Source of the DNA: Flexivirga oryzae
Lineage (GTDB): Bacteria; Actinomycetota; Actinomycetes; Actinomycetales; Dermatophilaceae
Direction: 5' to 3'
DNA length: 64,000 bases
NCBI RefSeq assembly: GCF_014190805.1
Contig: NZ_JACHVQ010000003.1
Location: 423,127 to 487,126 of the forward strand
Shown here: in pieces, positions 1 to 7,177 of the stretch
How positions within the stretch are numbered: the first letter of the stretch is position 1
Layout: each line of letters opens with the position of its first letter
Translations under genes and position numbers: made by a program
The notes under the pieces: generated by a model
Databases searched by the model: none
What the model was told of the DNA's origin: nothing
Seen by the model: only the letters and a program-made list of their open reading frames with translations

Positions 1-294
1 GCCGGACTCCCGGAACCCACTGCGGGTCTGCTCCGTTCGGCAAGGGTGACAACCGTGATCGTCCACGGTCCCGGTGGCACGACGTCACTCGATTCCGACG
101 TCGTCGAAGTGGCGGAACCGGACCGGCGCTTCGGATCCTGGCTGGCGGCTGCCGGCTGTCTGGCAGCGTTGGTGCGCCCGGACGGGTATTTGTACGGCGT
201 GGCCGTCGACAGCCACGACCTCGTCACCCTGGTGGAGACCCTTGCGACGGATCTCGGCGTCGTCGCACCGGCACAGGTGGTGGCCCCCGCCTGA
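1..294 (+). CDS. FAD-dependent aromatic hydroxylase, C-terminal fragment (cut by window edge)
   Basis: The frame is open from base 1, so only about the last 97 residues of a larger protein are visible, ending at TGA 292-294. The tail contains PDRRFGSWLAAAG and LVRPDGYLYGVA. This is the pattern of the thioredoxin-like C-terminal domain of PHBH-fold flavoprotein hydroxylases (MhpA/PheA type), where an arginine-proline-aspartate-glycine loop precedes the last strand. Family knowledge: these enzymes hydroxylate aromatic rings with NAD(P)H and O2. The IclR regulator downstream on the other strand is a frequent neighbour of aromatic catabolic genes, which fits but does not prove the role. The FAD-binding part lies outside the window. 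A GTG at 46 could be mistaken for a start, but homology continues upstream of it. Confidence 0.55.
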   Translation, partial: AGLPEPTAGLLRSARVTTVIVHGPGGTTSLDSDVVEVAEPDRRFGSWLAAAGCLAALVRPDGYLYGVAVDSHDLVTLVETLATDLGVVAPAQVVAPA

Positions 295-316
295 ACGGGC
301 CGGACGAGGGCGCCGA

Positions 317-1147
317 TCAGGCGGGGCCGTCGGGGTCAGCAGGGTGCGATACGGAGCGCCGGAACAACGTGGTCTCCAGATCGCCCACCACCGCGGCGAG
401 GTCGGTGCGGACCGCTTCCACCTTGTCGCGCATCCGCTCTGCCGGTCCCGAGACACTGATCGCGCCCTGCGCCATGTCGTGGGAGTCCAGCAGCGGCATT
501 GCCACCGAGATCAGCGCCGCTTCGCTGGCCGCATCGTTGACCGCGAATCCGTCGGAGCGCACCTGCTGCAGGTCATCGAACAACGCCTTGCGGGTCCGGA
601 TCGCGGTGTCGGTGCCGCCGTGCAGGCGCTGCGACGGGTAGAGCTGCTTCAGGCGGTCCTCGGAGGTCAGTGCCAGCAGGCACCGACCGCTCGCGGTGAC
701 GTGGGCGGGCATCCGGGTGCCGATCCGGACGCCGGCGCGCACCACCTGTGGGCTCTCGGAACCCGACACGAACAGCACCTCATCGTCCTCGCGCACCAGG
801 AACTGTGCGGTCTCACCGGTGATGGCGGTCAGCCGGTCCAGGTAGGGCTGGACCTCCGCCTTCAGGTCCCCTGCGCCCATCACCGCAAGCCCGAGCTTCA
901 CCAGCGCGAAGCCGGCGCTGTACGACTTGTCGGCGGGGTTCTGCCGCAACATCCCGCGGTGGACGAGCGTCGACACCATGCGGTGAGCGGTCGAGCGGGC
1001 GACGCCGAGCTCGCGGGCCACCTCGGCGGCGCGGATGGTCGGACGGTCCTGCAACATGAGCAGGATCCGCGACCCGTTGTCGATCGACTCGATGAGGTAT
1101 GGCGGCTGCGTGCCCTCGGCGGTGCCGGACGGCGGAGGTGGCTTCAT
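317..1147 (-). CDS. IclR-family transcriptional regulator
   Basis: A 276-residue protein of normal IclR length. Residues about 18-75 form the winged HTH (IDNGSRILLMLQDRP, then ARELGVARSTAHRMVSTLV). Residues about 95-260 form the GAF-like effector domain, with the family patterns VRAGVRIGTRMPAHVTASGR and DGFAVND. IclR proteins bind small aromatic or carboxylic ligands and repress or activate catabolic operons, often divergent ones. Here the likely target is the flavoprotein hydroxylase gene whose 3' end opens the window, although the two genes are convergent rather than divergent. ATG at 1147 is the first start before the HTH, and a good sigma-A-like promoter lies 32-61 nt upstream. The ligand cannot be read from sequence. 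Confidence 0.9.
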   Translation of the reverse strand: MKPPPPSGTAEGTQPPYLIESIDNGSRILLMLQDRPTIRAAEVARELGVARSTAHRMVSTLVHRGMLRQNPADKSYSAGFALVKLGLAVMGAGDLKAEVQPYLDRLTAITGETAQFLVREDDEVLFVSGSESPQVVRAGVRIGTRMPAHVTASGRCLLALTSEDRLKQLYPSQRLHGGTDTAIRTRKALFDDLQQVRSDGFAVNDAASEAALISVAMPLLDSHDMAQGAISVSGPAERMRDKVEAVRTDLAAVVGDLETTLFRRSVSHPADPDGPA

Positions 1148-1178
1148 GGAGGTCCCTGATCGATGTGACGGTAGCCGA

Positions 1179-1208
1179 ATTCTATTCAGCAGAACACGTC
1201 CTGGACAA
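1179..1208 (-). promoter_or_regulatory. promoter of the IclR gene
   Basis: On the minus strand TTGTCC (1203-1208) and TAGAAT (1179-1184) are separated by exactly 18 bp, close to the sigma-A consensus. They predict a transcript start near 1172, about 25 nt before the ATG at 1147. The spacer holds an imperfect inverted repeat, TTCTGCTGAATAGAA, overlapping the -10. It could be an autoregulatory IclR operator (inference). Confidence 0.45.
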
Positions 1209-1340
1209 CGGGTAGTTGCGTGTGGACTTTACGCCAGGGGAGAGTCGGCGAATTCGGGTGGGCTGCTTCGCGCGGTTGCATCGCACAGACACAGATTCTG
1301 CACAGTGATTGTGCGGATGAGTACCAGTTACACTCCGAAT

Positions 1341-1553
1341 ATGCGTGGATCCACCCCGGCTGAACTTCCGCACGACCACGAATTGCTCCTCCCCGAAGGG
1401 TCGCTTCTCCTCCACATCGGCCCGTCGAAGACCGGTTCGACGGCCATCCAGATCGCCTTTGATCAAGTTCGTGATCAACTCGGCCAGTACGGGGTCGGCT
1501 ATTCCACGACGTTTCGCCGTGTCCTGAAGCCGGGGTGGGCCGTGCCTCACTAA
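1341..1553 (+). pseudogene. sulfotransferase-like gene, 5' fragment
   Basis: The 70 codons align without gaps to the start of the intact gene at 4876-6129: same length before the LLP(E/D)G motif, then LLLHIGPSKTGSTAIQ and STTFRRVLKPGWAV. Homology stops abruptly after GWAV (about 1545) and the frame ends three codons later. Synonymous sites differ throughout, so this is an older paralogue that was later cut, not a fresh copy. The promoter is intact: TACACT at 1329-1334, then 6 nt, then ATG, the same spacing as the full-length paralogue. The 5'-PAPS-binding-type P-loop remains, but most of the fold is gone, so the product should be inactive. Confidence 0.8.
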
Positions 1554-1756
1554 GCCTCAGCGGTGTCGTCGAAGCGATCTCGGCAACAACGTCGAGACCC
1601 TTCCGCGTCGGGTCGGGGATTCACGGACCGAGCACGGTGATGTGTGTGTGCGAACCGTGGATCGGACGAGACGAAGGACGGGTCGTAGAACCTGGTGCGC
1701 TCGCGCACGACGTCGTCGAGTGCGAGCACGGGTACGGCGAGCGCGGTGTGGCAAAT
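1554..1756 (-). pseudogene. 2'-5' RNA ligase (LigT/2H phosphoesterase) family, N-terminal remnant with in-frame stop
   Basis: Read on the minus strand the segment gives HTALAVPVLALDDVVRERT, then FYDPSFVSSDPRFAHTHITVLGP, a stop, and IPDPTRKGLDVVAEI in the same frame. Small actinobacterial 2'-5' RNA ligase-like proteins begin in this way, and HITVL would be the first H-x-T active-site motif. The stop is TGA (1621-1623) where relatives have an aromatic residue, so a TGG-to-TGA change is likely. The match ends near 1554, where it abuts the broken end of the sulfotransferase-like fragment. The second H-x-T motif is missing. There is no normal start codon before the first His. This is a dead remnant; the family call rests on recall of the motif pattern. 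Confidence 0.55.
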
Positions 1757-1822
1757 GGGTCAACCGGTGGTGCGGCGTGCCTGGATGCCTCGCCGGGGCG
1801 CACAGCCTTGCAACGTATTCCG

Positions 1823-1851
1823 TGATCCATCCCGGCGTTTCCGGAGACCTC
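1823..1851 (+). repeat. IS3 terminal inverted repeat, orfB-side end
   Basis: Begins TGATCCATCCCGG. It pairs with 3150-3178 at 27 of 29 positions (differences at positions 7 and 27). The last codons of orfB run into this end. Confidence 0.85.
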
Positions 1852-2804
1852 AATTTGTGAGTGCTGCCTCCGGTATGAGGGCACGTTTGTGATCGTAGTG
1901 GAACTGCTCGGCCTGGTCTGGGGTCATGTCGTCGCAGTAGCTGTGCGGTCGTTCTTGGTTGTAGAACGTGACCCATTCGGCTGTCGCCAGGGACAATTCG
2001 GCGGCTCCTGGGAAGAGGGGCTGGTTATCGACCAGCTCGTTCTTGTAGTCGGAGTTCACTGACTCGGCCAGGGCGTTGTCGTAGCTATCGCCGACACTGC
2101 CGACCGAGGCAGCGATACCGGCCCCGATCAGCTGCTGAGTGAACGCCAACGCCGTGTATTGGGATCCGGCATCGTTGTGATGGATCAAACCGGCCAAATC
2201 CGTTACCCCAGAACGCATTCGGGCCGCGATAGCGTTATCGATCGCAGCAGTCACCAGACTCACTGTCATCTGCGTGGAAACCTTCCACCCGACAATCTTG
2301 CGGGCGAAGACATCGATCACGAACGCCGTGTACGCCCACCCCGAACGGGTCCGGCAGTAGGTGAAATCGGCCACCCATAAACGGTTCGGCTCCGCCGCCC
2401 AGAACTGGCGGTCGACCAGGTCCTTCGCCCGGTCATGGCCAGGATCAGCACACGTGGTGCGCGGACTCTTCTTCTTCAACGCGCCATGCCAGCCCATCTC
2501 GCGCATCACCCGTTCGACCGTGCACCGGGCAACATCAATCCTCGCTACGGCGCAACACAATCCACATCTTCCGTGAGCCCAAACCCTTGTAAAACATCAT
2601 CTTCTGACGCAGCTTCCAGATCGCGTCGATCACCGCCGCGTCAGCGAACATGCGAGCCGTCGGCCTCTTGCGGATGTGCTCGTAGTACGTGGACGGGGCG
2701 ATGTGTAGGCCATGCTCGCTGAGCACCCGGCACATCGGATCGACGCCCCAGACAAGACCATCCGCACCCACCCGGTCGCCCTGGTGAGTGCGGATGAACC
2801 CCAC
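1850..2804 (-). pseudogene. IS3 transposase OrfB, frameshifted
   Basis: OrfB is split between two frames. The first part (2804 to about 2545) has the HTH_21-like MCRVLSEHGLHIAPSTYYEH and GSRKMWIVLRR. The second part (about 2556 to 1850) has ARIDVARCTVERVMREMG and the rve integrase core. Near 2540-2541 one extra base (CC on the plus strand) breaks the frame; removing it would join the two parts in register. All three DDE regions are present in the second part: VADFTYC (Asp), HHNDAGSQYT (Asp) and YDNALAESVNSDYKNE (Glu). The catalytic core is therefore intact but separated from its N-terminus, so the copy is probably unable to transpose by itself unless the shift is a sequencing error or is recoded. 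Confidence 0.85.
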
Positions 2805-2806
2805 GA

Positions 2807-3136
2807 TCAGCGGTGTGGCCGGTCGATCTCGGCCGCGAAGAAACTTGCTGCGGCCTTCAAGATCCCGTTCGCCCGTTTGAGCTCAGCGTTCTCCTTACGC
2901 AACCGCGTGACTTCCTCACCATCACCAGCCGCTTGCGACACCGCAGCAGCCGCCTCCGGGATGCCGCGGACCCACTTACGTACTGTCTCGGCCGAACCGA
3001 TCCCCAGCAAGTCAGCCGTCTTCTTCATCGCCGCCCACTCCGACGAACCATCGGCCACCAACTGGGACACCATCTCCACCGCGTCCCGCTTCAAATCAGC
3101 CGGATACCGCTTCGTTCCTATCGCCATGACATCCAT
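2807..3136 (-). CDS. IS3 transposase OrfA
   Basis: A 109-residue DNA-binding OrfA. An HTH_Tnp_1-type domain fills residues about 8-60 (KRYPADLKRDAVEMV and then LLGIGSAETVRKWV). A leucine-zipper-like coiled coil follows at about 75-100 (EEVTRLRKENAELKRANGIL), as expected for IS3 OrfA multimerisation. OrfB begins at 2804 in another frame just after the OrfA stop, so OrfAB would normally be made by programmed frameshifting. The gene looks intact. Confidence 0.85.
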   Translation of the reverse strand: MDVMAIGTKRYPADLKRDAVEMVSQLVADGSSEWAAMKKTADLLGIGSAETVRKWVRGIPEAAAAVSQAAGDGEEVTRLRKENAELKRANGILKAAASFFAAEIDRPHR

Positions 3137-3149
3137 CCTTCCGTGAGAC

Positions 3150-3178
3150 GAAGTCTCCGGAAACGCCGGGACGGATCA
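3150..3178 (-). repeat. IS3 terminal inverted repeat, orfA-side end
   Basis: Partner of 1823-1851. The outer end is GGATCA at 3173-3178 and the flanking bases are GTT. The 309 bp from 3179 to 3487 hold no gene I recognise, only the presumed promoter of the next gene. Confidence 0.85.
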
Positions 3179-3475
3179 GTTGGCCGCAGCCCGCGCTGTG
3201 TTCGCGGATCGCGAATTGGTGTCCTGACCCCTACCTGCCAGGTTCTGCCGTTCGATGACTAGAACCGCAGCTCGAGGGCGCGCTGCCACCGCACGTTGTC
3301 CTCTGATCAGCCCGCCCTCCAGCTGCGGCGGGCGCTGTGCCGCGCGCACACTCAGTGCGGACCCAGGCCATACCCGGCAATGCCATCTGAGCACGATTGC
3401 AGGCCGCAGCGGCCACAGTTGGGCGCGGAAGATGTCACCCGCGCAGGTGTGGTGAGTCGGTGGCTCGCAGTCGGT

Positions 3476-3487
3476 TACGCTGAGGCC
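3476..3487 (+). promoter_or_regulatory. -10 element of a presumed leaderless transcript for the glycosyltransferase gene
   Basis: TACGCT (3476-3481) fits the actinobacterial TANNNT -10 pattern and sits exactly 6 nt before ATG 3488, so transcription should start at or next to the ATG. No Shine-Dalgarno sequence is needed or seen. The two sulfotransferase-like genes on either side have TACACT in the same place. Confidence 0.5.
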
Positions 3488-4582
3488 ATGTCACGACTCA
3501 ACCTCGGTGGACGGGACAACATTGCTCAAGCCGATGTTGAGGAAGAGCGGGATCAGGACCTCGTCTGCCAGGCATTGGATGGGCCTTGCAATGGTGACTG
3601 GTCGCACGCCCTTGAGGATTTCAGCCAATGCGTACGTGCTGGGTACAACAGCCGGTCCATCTGGCTGCACCTCGCCTCGGCATACGAACGTGCTGGGCGA
3701 CCGTTTCGGGCCCGACACCTCACTTTCATCACCAACGACCTGTTTCCGTCGGAGATATACCAGGCGAACCGAGCATTCGCCGCTTATGCGAAGGCTCCTG
3801 CTGAACGGGAACAGATGGCGTTGTTCCTGCACGCCAACATCCACCAGTTGCGGGAGCGCGCGCTGGCAGCAGTCACCAAGTCGAAATCCACCGCGCGACG
3901 AATCTACATGTATTGGGACGCGGAGCCACCACCACTGACACGCATGTGCTTCGAGGCCGCCCGAAAACATCTTCCGGATGGTTACGAGCTGGTCATCCTC
4001 GATGCAGAATCGGCCCGGCGAGCGGCTCCAGAGGCCGTACGCATCGGTGCTGCAGCATCACTGGGCAAGGCACATGTGGCCGATGTCATCCGGACCCACC
4101 TTCTCGCCGAGCACGGCGGACTCTGGATGGACGCGACTGTGCTGGTGAATCGGCGCTTTCCGTCATTCTTGGCTGAGATATCTCAGGAGGATTTCTTCCT
4201 CTTCAGATACCGCGGCTCGCGTACGGGTAACTGGTTCTGGTGGGCCGAACCCGGGAGCTATCGCTTGCAGTTGATCAGAGCGGCACTCGACCTGTGGTTG
4301 AGCGAAGGGAGGGTGTGGTCCAACTATTTCATGTTTCACGACATCGTCGAGATGCTCTATTGGGTGGACGACCGGTACCGCTCGGACTGGGATGCAGGGT
4401 TGGCGCTCCACCCGCGGGCTGCGCTGGCGATTAAACGGGAGCTAGCCAATCCGATCACCGATGTGTTGTGGGACGATCTGCTGACGCGCTCGCCGGTCAA
4501 TAAGCTCACCTGGAAATTCCGACCCGAAGCGCTTGAGAATCCCAGGACTGCGGTATCGCGGTTGCTGCGCGGGACCCAATGA
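3488..4582 (+). CDS. capsular-polysaccharide-type glycosyltransferase (Caps_synth / GT32-like)
   Basis: A 364-residue protein. The N-terminal 110 residues look helical and TPR-like (WLHLASAYERAGRPFRARHL). From about residue 135 the Caps_synth/sugar-binding glycosyltransferase pattern appears: RRIYMYWDAEPPPLTRMCFE, LPDGYELVILD, KAHVADVIRTHLLAEHGG and LWMDATV. The LWMDAT aspartate takes the place of the DxD metal/nucleotide-sugar site. Such enzymes add sugars during capsule or exopolysaccharide synthesis at the cytoplasmic face. I chose ATG 3488 because a -10 hexamer lies 6 nt upstream; a longer frame opens at 3296 but its extra 64 residues look non-coding. It lies between two paralogous sulfotransferase-like genes, suggesting a small surface-polysaccharide decoration cluster. 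Donor and acceptor are unknown. Confidence 0.8.
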   Translation: MSRLNLGGRDNIAQADVEEERDQDLVCQALDGPCNGDWSHALEDFSQCVRAGYNSRSIWLHLASAYERAGRPFRARHLTFITNDLFPSEIYQANRAFAAYAKAPAEREQMALFLHANIHQLRERALAAVTKSKSTARRIYMYWDAEPPPLTRMCFEAARKHLPDGYELVILDAESARRAAPEAVRIGAAASLGKAHVADVIRTHLLAEHGGLWMDATVLVNRRFPSFLAEISQEDFFLFRYRGSRTGNWFWWAEPGSYRLQLIRAALDLWLSEGRVWSNYFMFHDIVEMLYWVDDRYRSDWDAGLALHPRAALAIKRELANPITDVLWDDLLTRSPVNKLTWKFRPEALENPRTAVSRLLRGTQ

Positions 4583-4625
4583 ATTTCTGCCCAAGACCTG
4601 CGTGACGCGGACTGGACGTCCCAGC

Positions 4626-4730
4626 TCAGGACCGCACGTGGTCGAAGAACTCGGTGGACAGGTAACGCTCGCCGGTGTTGGCGAGGATATGGAACACCCG
4701 CGGGGCCGGGTTATCTGACACCCGGTGGCA
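4626..4730 (-). pseudogene. cysteine synthase (CysK-type), 3' remnant
   Basis: Read on the minus strand, the 35 codons ending at TGA 4626-4628 give DNPAPRVFHILANTGERYLS and then TEFFDHV. TGERYLST is the diagnostic C-terminal motif of O-acetylserine sulfhydrylase / cystathionine beta-synthase-like enzymes. Nothing upstream (4731-4870) continues the protein. So only the tail of a PLP enzyme survives between the glycosyltransferase and the sulfotransferase-like gene. The call rests on one short motif. Confidence 0.5.
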
Positions 4731-4875
4731 GCGAGCGGAGTCAGGGGTGCCCGAAGCCGACGGAGAGCTGTGGAGGGTGAAGTTTAAACTCCTACAAGGA
4801 GATTGGAACTGTCGGGACCGACCTGCCACGCGGCGGACACAGAGAGTGCTTGTGATCACCGGATACACTCAAGGC

Positions 4876-6129
4876 ATGCCAGGACACAATGAGGTTGAGT
4901 CTCAGCACGAAGGCGACATGCTGCTTCCCGACGGAGCGCTCCTGCTCCATATCGGTCCGTCGAAGACCGGTTCGACAGCTATCCAGATTGCTTTCGATCA
5001 AGTTCGCGATCAGCTGGGCCAGTACGGTGTCGCGTACTCGACGACTTTCCGTCGAGTCCTCAAGCCCGGTTGGGCTGTCATTGGCTGGGCGCCTCCGGGT
5101 CATCCGGTCCCAGATATTGGCTATTGGAGTCGATATTGCGAGCGAGTGGCGAATATGGGCGGGCTTAGGGTCTGTGCCAGTACCGAAGATTTCGGACAGG
5201 TGCAGAACGCGGATGTGGCACGGACGATAGTGCGGGGTCTGGGCGGCGATCGAGTGCACATTGTTTCCGCAGCACGTGCCTATCACCGCCTCCTGCCGTC
5301 GTACTGGCAGGAAATGGTCCGGACGAACTTCGACACCCGTACATACGAGGAGTGGCTCCACGACGTTCTGGACGCGGCGCCCGCGGATGGCCACGGCTGG
5401 GCTTTTACTGGTTCCCACAACGTGACGCGCACGGTGCCGGCTTGGCTCAGCGCAGTTGCACCGGAACGATACACATTGGTCGTCTTGGGCGATGAGGACC
5501 GAACTTTGCTTCCCGACGTATTCGAGGAGATGCTGGGGTTGCCCTCAGGGATGTTGAGGGTTGGAACCGGCGCGAACTCGTCCTTGAGTTTCAACGCGGT
5601 CGAGGTCCTGCGTCGTCTCAACGAGATTCGTGGACAGAAGGACTGGCGACTCGACTACTACGAGCAATTGACTCGGCAAGGATACGTGCGGGGAGCTCTC
5701 GACGCTCCACGCTCAAGCCTCGATCGAGCCATTCCTGAGCTTCCGGAATGGTCCATTGAACCTTTGGCTCGTCTCAGCGCCGCGCGTGTCGAGGAAGTCA
5801 AAGACCTTGGTGTTCGAGTCGTCGGGAATGTCGATGATCTGCTGCTGCCGCCTGTTTCCGCAGCGGACCCAGAGGACCTCAGCCCCGAACAGATTTCTGT
5901 CGAGGCAGTCACATCTGCGCTTAGCAAGATGATGGATGTAGCGCTGACGAAGAAACTTGTATCCCGGACTGGGCCGACCGGTGGCCGTGGCAAAGCGCAG
6001 AGTCAGCCGAAGCCGCCCACACTGGCCGACTGGACAGGAGAAGAGCTAATCCGCGAGTTGGAGCGTCGCGTCAAATCTCGCATAGGCCGCGAAGCCGGTC
6101 GATATAGCCGACGACTCCGTCGTCGCTGA
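4876..6129 (+). CDS. sulfotransferase-like P-loop protein
   Basis: A 417-residue protein. Residues about 15-40 carry LLPDGALLLHIGPSKTGSTA, the 5'-PSB-type P-loop of a sulfotransferase-like family common in actinobacterial polysaccharide loci. A second conserved stretch, VHIVSAARAYHRLLPSYWQE (about residues 127-146), resembles the 3'-phosphate-binding helix region. The last 80 residues are basic and low in complexity. Family knowledge suggests transfer of sulfate from PAPS to a glycan, but this family is poorly characterised. ATG 4876 is supported by TACACT exactly 6 nt upstream (4864-4869) and by gap-free alignment to the broken paralogue at 1341. Its partner genes are the glycosyltransferase upstream and the fragment at 1341. 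No signal peptide, so cytoplasmic. Confidence 0.65.
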   Translation: MPGHNEVESQHEGDMLLPDGALLLHIGPSKTGSTAIQIAFDQVRDQLGQYGVAYSTTFRRVLKPGWAVIGWAPPGHPVPDIGYWSRYCERVANMGGLRVCASTEDFGQVQNADVARTIVRGLGGDRVHIVSAARAYHRLLPSYWQEMVRTNFDTRTYEEWLHDVLDAAPADGHGWAFTGSHNVTRTVPAWLSAVAPERYTLVVLGDEDRTLLPDVFEEMLGLPSGMLRVGTGANSSLSFNAVEVLRRLNEIRGQKDWRLDYYEQLTRQGYVRGALDAPRSSLDRAIPELPEWSIEPLARLSAARVEEVKDLGVRVVGNVDDLLLPPVSAADPEDLSPEQISVEAVTSALSKMMDVALTKKLVSRTGPTGGRGKAQSQPKPPTLADWTGEELIRELERRVKSRIGREAGRYSRRLRRR

Positions 6130-6221
6130 CCTAGCAAATCACGGTGCAGAACCACGCCGACACCGATCGCTCCGTGTCGAGTTTGGCTGGAAGCCGTGCC
6201 ACAGTCGAAGAAACACGCGGA

Positions 6222-6362
6222 TCGCTCGGCCCGAACGGTCGAGGCGTTTGCGGATCTGGCTGGTCATCGTGACGCGGGCGCGCGGATGCGTTCGTCCCTA
6301 GAAGTCCTCGATCAAGCGCTCGGCGCCGTGTACCTGTACCGCGAGGGTGGCGGCAGGAACGG
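6222..6362 (-). pseudogene. acyl-CoA dehydrogenase, decayed C-terminal remnant
   Basis: The minus-strand frame reads AATLAVQVHGAERLIEDF, a stop (TAG), then GRTHPRARVTMTSQIRKRL. It aligns with the C-terminus of the intact enzyme at 9542-10693 (NLAVQVHGGYGFIDEF, then FLRDARVMTLYEGTSQIQ). About five residues around the catalytic YEGT are deleted and one stop has been introduced. The DNA also matches the 9600-9700 region in patches. This is a relic of a former or duplicated acyl-CoA dehydrogenase gene. From 6363 to 6591 I see no recognisable gene. Confidence 0.6.
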
Positions 6363-6591
6363 AGCCGCTTGATGAGAGACCTCACGTCTCGGTCTCATCC
6401 CGACCCGGGTTATGCCCGGCAGGGTGGGAGCATGAGATTGAGCCGGTGGATCCTCGGTGGCGTGCTGTGAACGCATCGGCCTCCACCGGTACCGCGCCGG
6501 CGGCGGTACCTCGGCGTCCTCGACAACGGTGCCCTGCCGCGCCCAGAAGACCGGTGCGCTACGCGTCACCAAGCCACCGCCGGTGGCGGGC

Positions 6592-6621
6592 GATGATGAC
6601 GACGACGATGATGACGACTGA
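6592..6621 (+). other. run of nine aspartate codons and a stop just before the kinase gene
   Basis: GAT/GAC triplets at 6592-6618 followed by TGA 6619-6621 encode nine Asp residues. Upstream in the same frame are codons reading KTGALRVTKPPPVAG. The kinase start GTG 6628 is 7 nt further on. This looks like the acidic C-terminal tail of a lost upstream gene; PepSY-domain proteins beside sensor kinases often end in such tails. The body of the gene is not recognisable. Confidence 0.35.
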
Positions 6622-7177
6622 CCGAACGTGCGGTTGAGCGCTCGCCCGCATCGTCAGCTGGATGGTGCTCTGTTGGGTATCGCTCTGGGCGGCTCGGTCC
6701 TGGTCCCCGCACAGATCGTGTCGGTGCGCGCGGACACCCTCGCGACTCGCGCCCACGACCACGAGTCGGACAATTTCCATGCGTTCGCGGCTTCCCCGAC
6801 CGGGGAGGCGCGGACCATCGTCGACTCCCTGCTGACCCGGTACCTCGCCGTCAAGGTGCCCGATCGTGGCAAGACGTTCTTCACGATGATCAACGGCAAA
6901 CCCCACCGTCGCATCCCGGGCACCCCGGCGGGGCGGCTGGACACCGACCGCGCGTTCGTCGCCCATATCGCTGATGCGAGGAAACCGATGTCGAGGTGGT
7001 GGAGCAGCAGCGCCAGATGGGTGAGGTATGGCGTCATCCCGGTCACCGTCGACGGTGACCGCGCACACGGCGCGCTCGTGATCACCGAACTCCGCGACGA
7101 GCAGGCCAAACCGCCCTTCTCCACGGTGCGCATCTTCGCCATCGTCGGCGCGGCCGCGCTCACCATCGCCGCACTAG

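Larger units (their letters stand above)
1823..3178 (-). mobile_element. IS3-family insertion sequence, 1356 bp
   Basis: The element is bounded by 29-bp terminal inverted repeats at 1823-1851 and 3150-3178, matching at 27 of 29 positions and beginning 5'-TGATCC. It contains orfA and a frameshifted orfB on the minus strand in the usual IS3 arrangement. The ends carry the 5'-TG...CA-3' typical of the family. The flanking triplets (CCG on the left, GTT on the right) do not form a 3-bp target duplication, so sequence next to at least one end has changed since insertion. Confidence 0.88.

Noticed and set aside
3179..3475. Short frames between the IS3 element and the glycosyltransferase
   Set aside because: No frame shows recognisable motifs, a ribosome-binding site or consistent codon use.
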